Source of the DNA: a virus
Reading direction: 5' to 3' (one strand)
Length of the DNA: 30,887 nucleotides
IMG/VR virus record: IMGVR_UViG_3300043466_000307
Location: 1-30,887 of that record
The notes beneath the pieces are model-generated. The model made no database searches. It was not told the DNA's origin and saw only the letters and a program-made list of their open reading frames with translations. Positions 30,221 to 30,887 of the stretch are shown here, piece by piece. Each line of letters opens with the position of its first letter. Position 1 is the stretch's first letter. A program made the translations under genes and the position numbers.

Positions 30221-30316
30221 AGAAATAAAAAAGCCCCAATCGGGTCGGAGACGATGGGGCTGGTTGGTTTTCACCTATGAAACATTTAAGGCTCCGACCT
30301 CTTAAATGTGTCATTC
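30221..30316 (-). ncRNA. Structured leader RNA with kissing hairpins and terminator
   Basis: The predicted transcript from the promoter at 30323-30350 would start near 30316. It contains hairpin A (ACATTTAAG / CTTAAATGT, loop AGGTCGGAGC, 30309-30282), a small hairpin B (TTTCA-TAGG-TGAAA, about 30282-30269) and terminator hairpin T (30261-30232), whose loop holds CTCCGACC. The loops of A and T are perfectly complementary over eight bases (GGTCGGAG with CTCCGACC). The initiator ATG is at 30220. It may be an attenuator, a riboregulator, or a free small RNA of about 85-95 bases. No matching known class comes to mind. Confidence 0.65.
30227..30261 (-). terminator. Terminator/attenuator before the replication initiator
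   Basis: On the minus strand AGCCCCA-TCG pairs with CGA-(A/T bulge)-TGGGGCT across a nine-base loop and is followed by TTTTTT then ATTTCT and the ATG. The stem has ten pairs with one bulged base. It would end transcripts from both the early operon and the local promoter. Confidence 0.8.
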
Positions 30317-30322
30317 AATAAA

Positions 30323-30350
30323 CAAATATAACAATTTTTAATTTATCCAA
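30323..30350 (-). promoter_or_regulatory. Promoter of the replication unit
   Basis: On the minus strand TTG (30350-30348), a spacer of 17 bases, and TATATTTG (30330-30323) fit the Flavobacterium-type promoter. The -33 part lies in the last codons of the small HTH gene. The start would be near 30316, just before hairpin A. Confidence 0.65.
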
Positions 30351-30492
30351 CTAAATACCTACGTTTTAGTTCGGTATAAATTGTGCCATAACATCGGTCC
30401 ATCTCTATTGCAATTACTTTAATTGGCTTTCTGTCTTGCCAGCATTCGAATATTTTTGCCTTTTCTTCGTCACTTATTTTGCGCCTTTTCAT
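30343..30492 (-). CDS. Small HTH protein, 49 aa (complete copy)
   Basis: The frame begins MKRRKISDEEKAKIFECWQD and ends YTELKRRYLVG. Residues about 7-45 form a homeodomain-like tri-helical pattern (SDEEKAKIFECW, then IKVIAIEMDRCYGTIYTELK), as in transposase-like and Hin-type HTH. It overlaps the 121-residue gene upstream by 23 bases. It is the last gene of the early operon, before the promoter and terminator of the replication unit, so it is well placed to control that switch. The N-terminal part is also present at 1-54. Confidence 0.65.
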   Translation of the reverse strand: MKRRKISDEEKAKIFECWQDRKPIKVIAIEMDRCYGTIYTELKRRYLVG

Positions 30493-30835
30493 GGTCCTTT
30501 AAAATTTGGTCTATTGCTGCCAAGCAATCGTGAAACACCAAGCCTCCCTGGTCGATTGAATTGTGCAAGCGCTCAAATAAACTGACGAATTCGTGAAATT
30601 GTTTTATAGTCACCTCGCCGCCGTCGTAATTTTCCAAAAATCTAAATGCCTCGGTTGACTTACGCTTTAGCGCGTTAATCATGTTTTTGTGCTTTGTCTT
30701 TAGATCACCGTCAAAGGCTTTCAGCATTGTCACGTCCTCGTAATAATCCAGCATTATTTCCTGGAGGGCTAGGTAAACCAAATACTTTTGGGTTGCCCTG
30801 TGGTTTAATTCCAAAATAATTTCCTCGCGTGTCAT
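30470..30835 (-). CDS. Hypothetical early protein, 121 aa (right copy)
   Basis: This is the allele of the gene at 32-397. Only two residues differ (FVSLFE in place of FVTLFE, and DHEKAQ in place of DHEEAQ), while about 20 bases differ. In a circular map, both entries are the same locus. It ends with a 23-base overlap into the small HTH gene and begins with a four-base overlap to the HTH_39-like gene. Confidence 0.75.
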   Translation of the reverse strand: MTREEIILELNHRATQKYLVYLALQEIMLDYYEDVTMLKAFDGDLKTKHKNMINALKRKSTEAFRFLENYDGGEVTIKQFHEFVSLFERLHNSIDQGGLVFHDCLAAIDQILKDHEKAQNK

Positions 30836-30887
30836 TTCTTTAAAATATAGCGTGCAACTCGTTTCCCATTTTCCAAAGTGACCATAT
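30832..30887 (-). CDS. HTH_39-like protein, C-terminal fragment at contig edge
   Basis: This is the C-terminal end of the gene complete at 394-603, cut by the right edge of the contig. It codes the last residues, including NGKRVARYILKK, and is identical to the left copy in this part. Confidence 0.75.
   Translation of the reverse strand, partial: MVTLENGKRVARYILKK

Larger units (their letters stand above)
30439..30887. repeat. Contig-end overlap, right copy (imperfect)
   Basis: This is the counterpart of 1-449 with 20 substitutions and no gaps. The exact match in order and coordinates (offset 30438) defines the unit length of the circular map. Most of the changes cluster in 130-178 and 309-347 of the left copy, as expected from two strain haplotypes. 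Confidence 0.9.

Noticed and set aside
29468-30274. Longer start of the replication initiator (ATG at 30274)
   Set aside because: It would put the terminator stem in coding sequence and add 18 residues (MKTNQPHRLRPDWGFFIS) foreign to the DUF4373 start; the ATG at 30220 gives the usual MKKEAYYFSHDANAKEDPK start.
30102-30314. Open frame of 70 codons on the minus strand
   Set aside because: It is out of frame over the initiator gene and the two hairpins, with no protein-like pattern; a shadow of the real gene.
1-30887. tRNA genes, insertion sequences, cos site
   Set aside because: Reading both strands gave no cloverleaf-like tRNA, no transposase with inverted ends, and no sequence that could be fixed as a cohesive end.

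Overview
The window looks like one complete genome of a small tailed phage (siphovirus layout) that infects a member of the Bacteroidetes, most likely close to Flavobacterium or its relatives. The host assignment rests on promoter-like sites of the Bacteroidetes type (TTG or TTTG, then TAnnTTTG), the lack of purine-rich Shine-Dalgarno sites, an AT-rich sequence, and several gene families typical of phages of that phylum. Bases 1-449 and 30439-30887 are the same segment with 20 substitutions and no indels. The molecule is therefore probably circular or circularly permuted with a unit of about 30,438 bp, and the two contig ends come from two co-existing strain variants. No integrase, polymerase, helicase, primase or tRNA gene was found, so the phage is probably virulent and depends on the host replisome.

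Nearly everything is transcribed leftward (minus strand). The early operon starts at a good promoter near 2986-3015. It runs through a small acidic protein, an ERF single-strand annealing protein, a Gp157-like protein and several tiny or HTH proteins, then crosses the contig junction to end near 30343. The second unit starts at a promoter inside and just after the last early gene (30323-30350). It has a structured leader with three hairpins, the last of which is an intrinsic terminator ending six bases before the start codon of a DUF4373-type replication initiator. Four tandem 11-bp repeats followed by an AT-rich, strand-asymmetric tract lie inside that initiator gene, like the lambda origin inside gene O. 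Downstream are an unknown protein in the lambda P position, a compact cytosine-MTase-like protein, a protein with an SSB-like tail, a membrane peptide, RusA, and an XRE regulator with its own -7 site.

The late region (26212 to about 6446) has the order terS, terL, portal, Mu-F-like head protein, glycosyltransferase (GT25-like), prohead protease, HK97 capsid, glycosyltransferase (GT4), four head-tail connector or tail-completion genes, two tandem tail-tube paralogues, a tail-assembly chaperone pair joined by a probable -1 frameshift at an A10 run, a 650-residue tape measure, a 1066-residue tail-tip protein carrying seven propeller-like repeats, and a 1047-residue fibre. Intrinsic terminators follow the methyltransferase, the GT25-like gene, the capsid gene and the small gene after the fibre. 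A methyltransferase sits alone between two terminators just upstream of terS. The lysis region (6351 to 3716) has small membrane proteins, an M15 peptidase, a metallophosphatase and a membrane-anchored protein with a beta-rich C terminus that could act as a spanin.

Only two genes run rightward (3090-3667), divergent from the early operon. The second resembles MazG/Nmad1-type small nucleotide-metabolism proteins.

The most unusual items are the promoter-proximal kissing-loop leader with terminator at 30221-30316, the origin-like 11-bp array inside the initiator gene, and the three carbohydrate or methyl-transfer genes embedded in the structural module, each next to a terminator.
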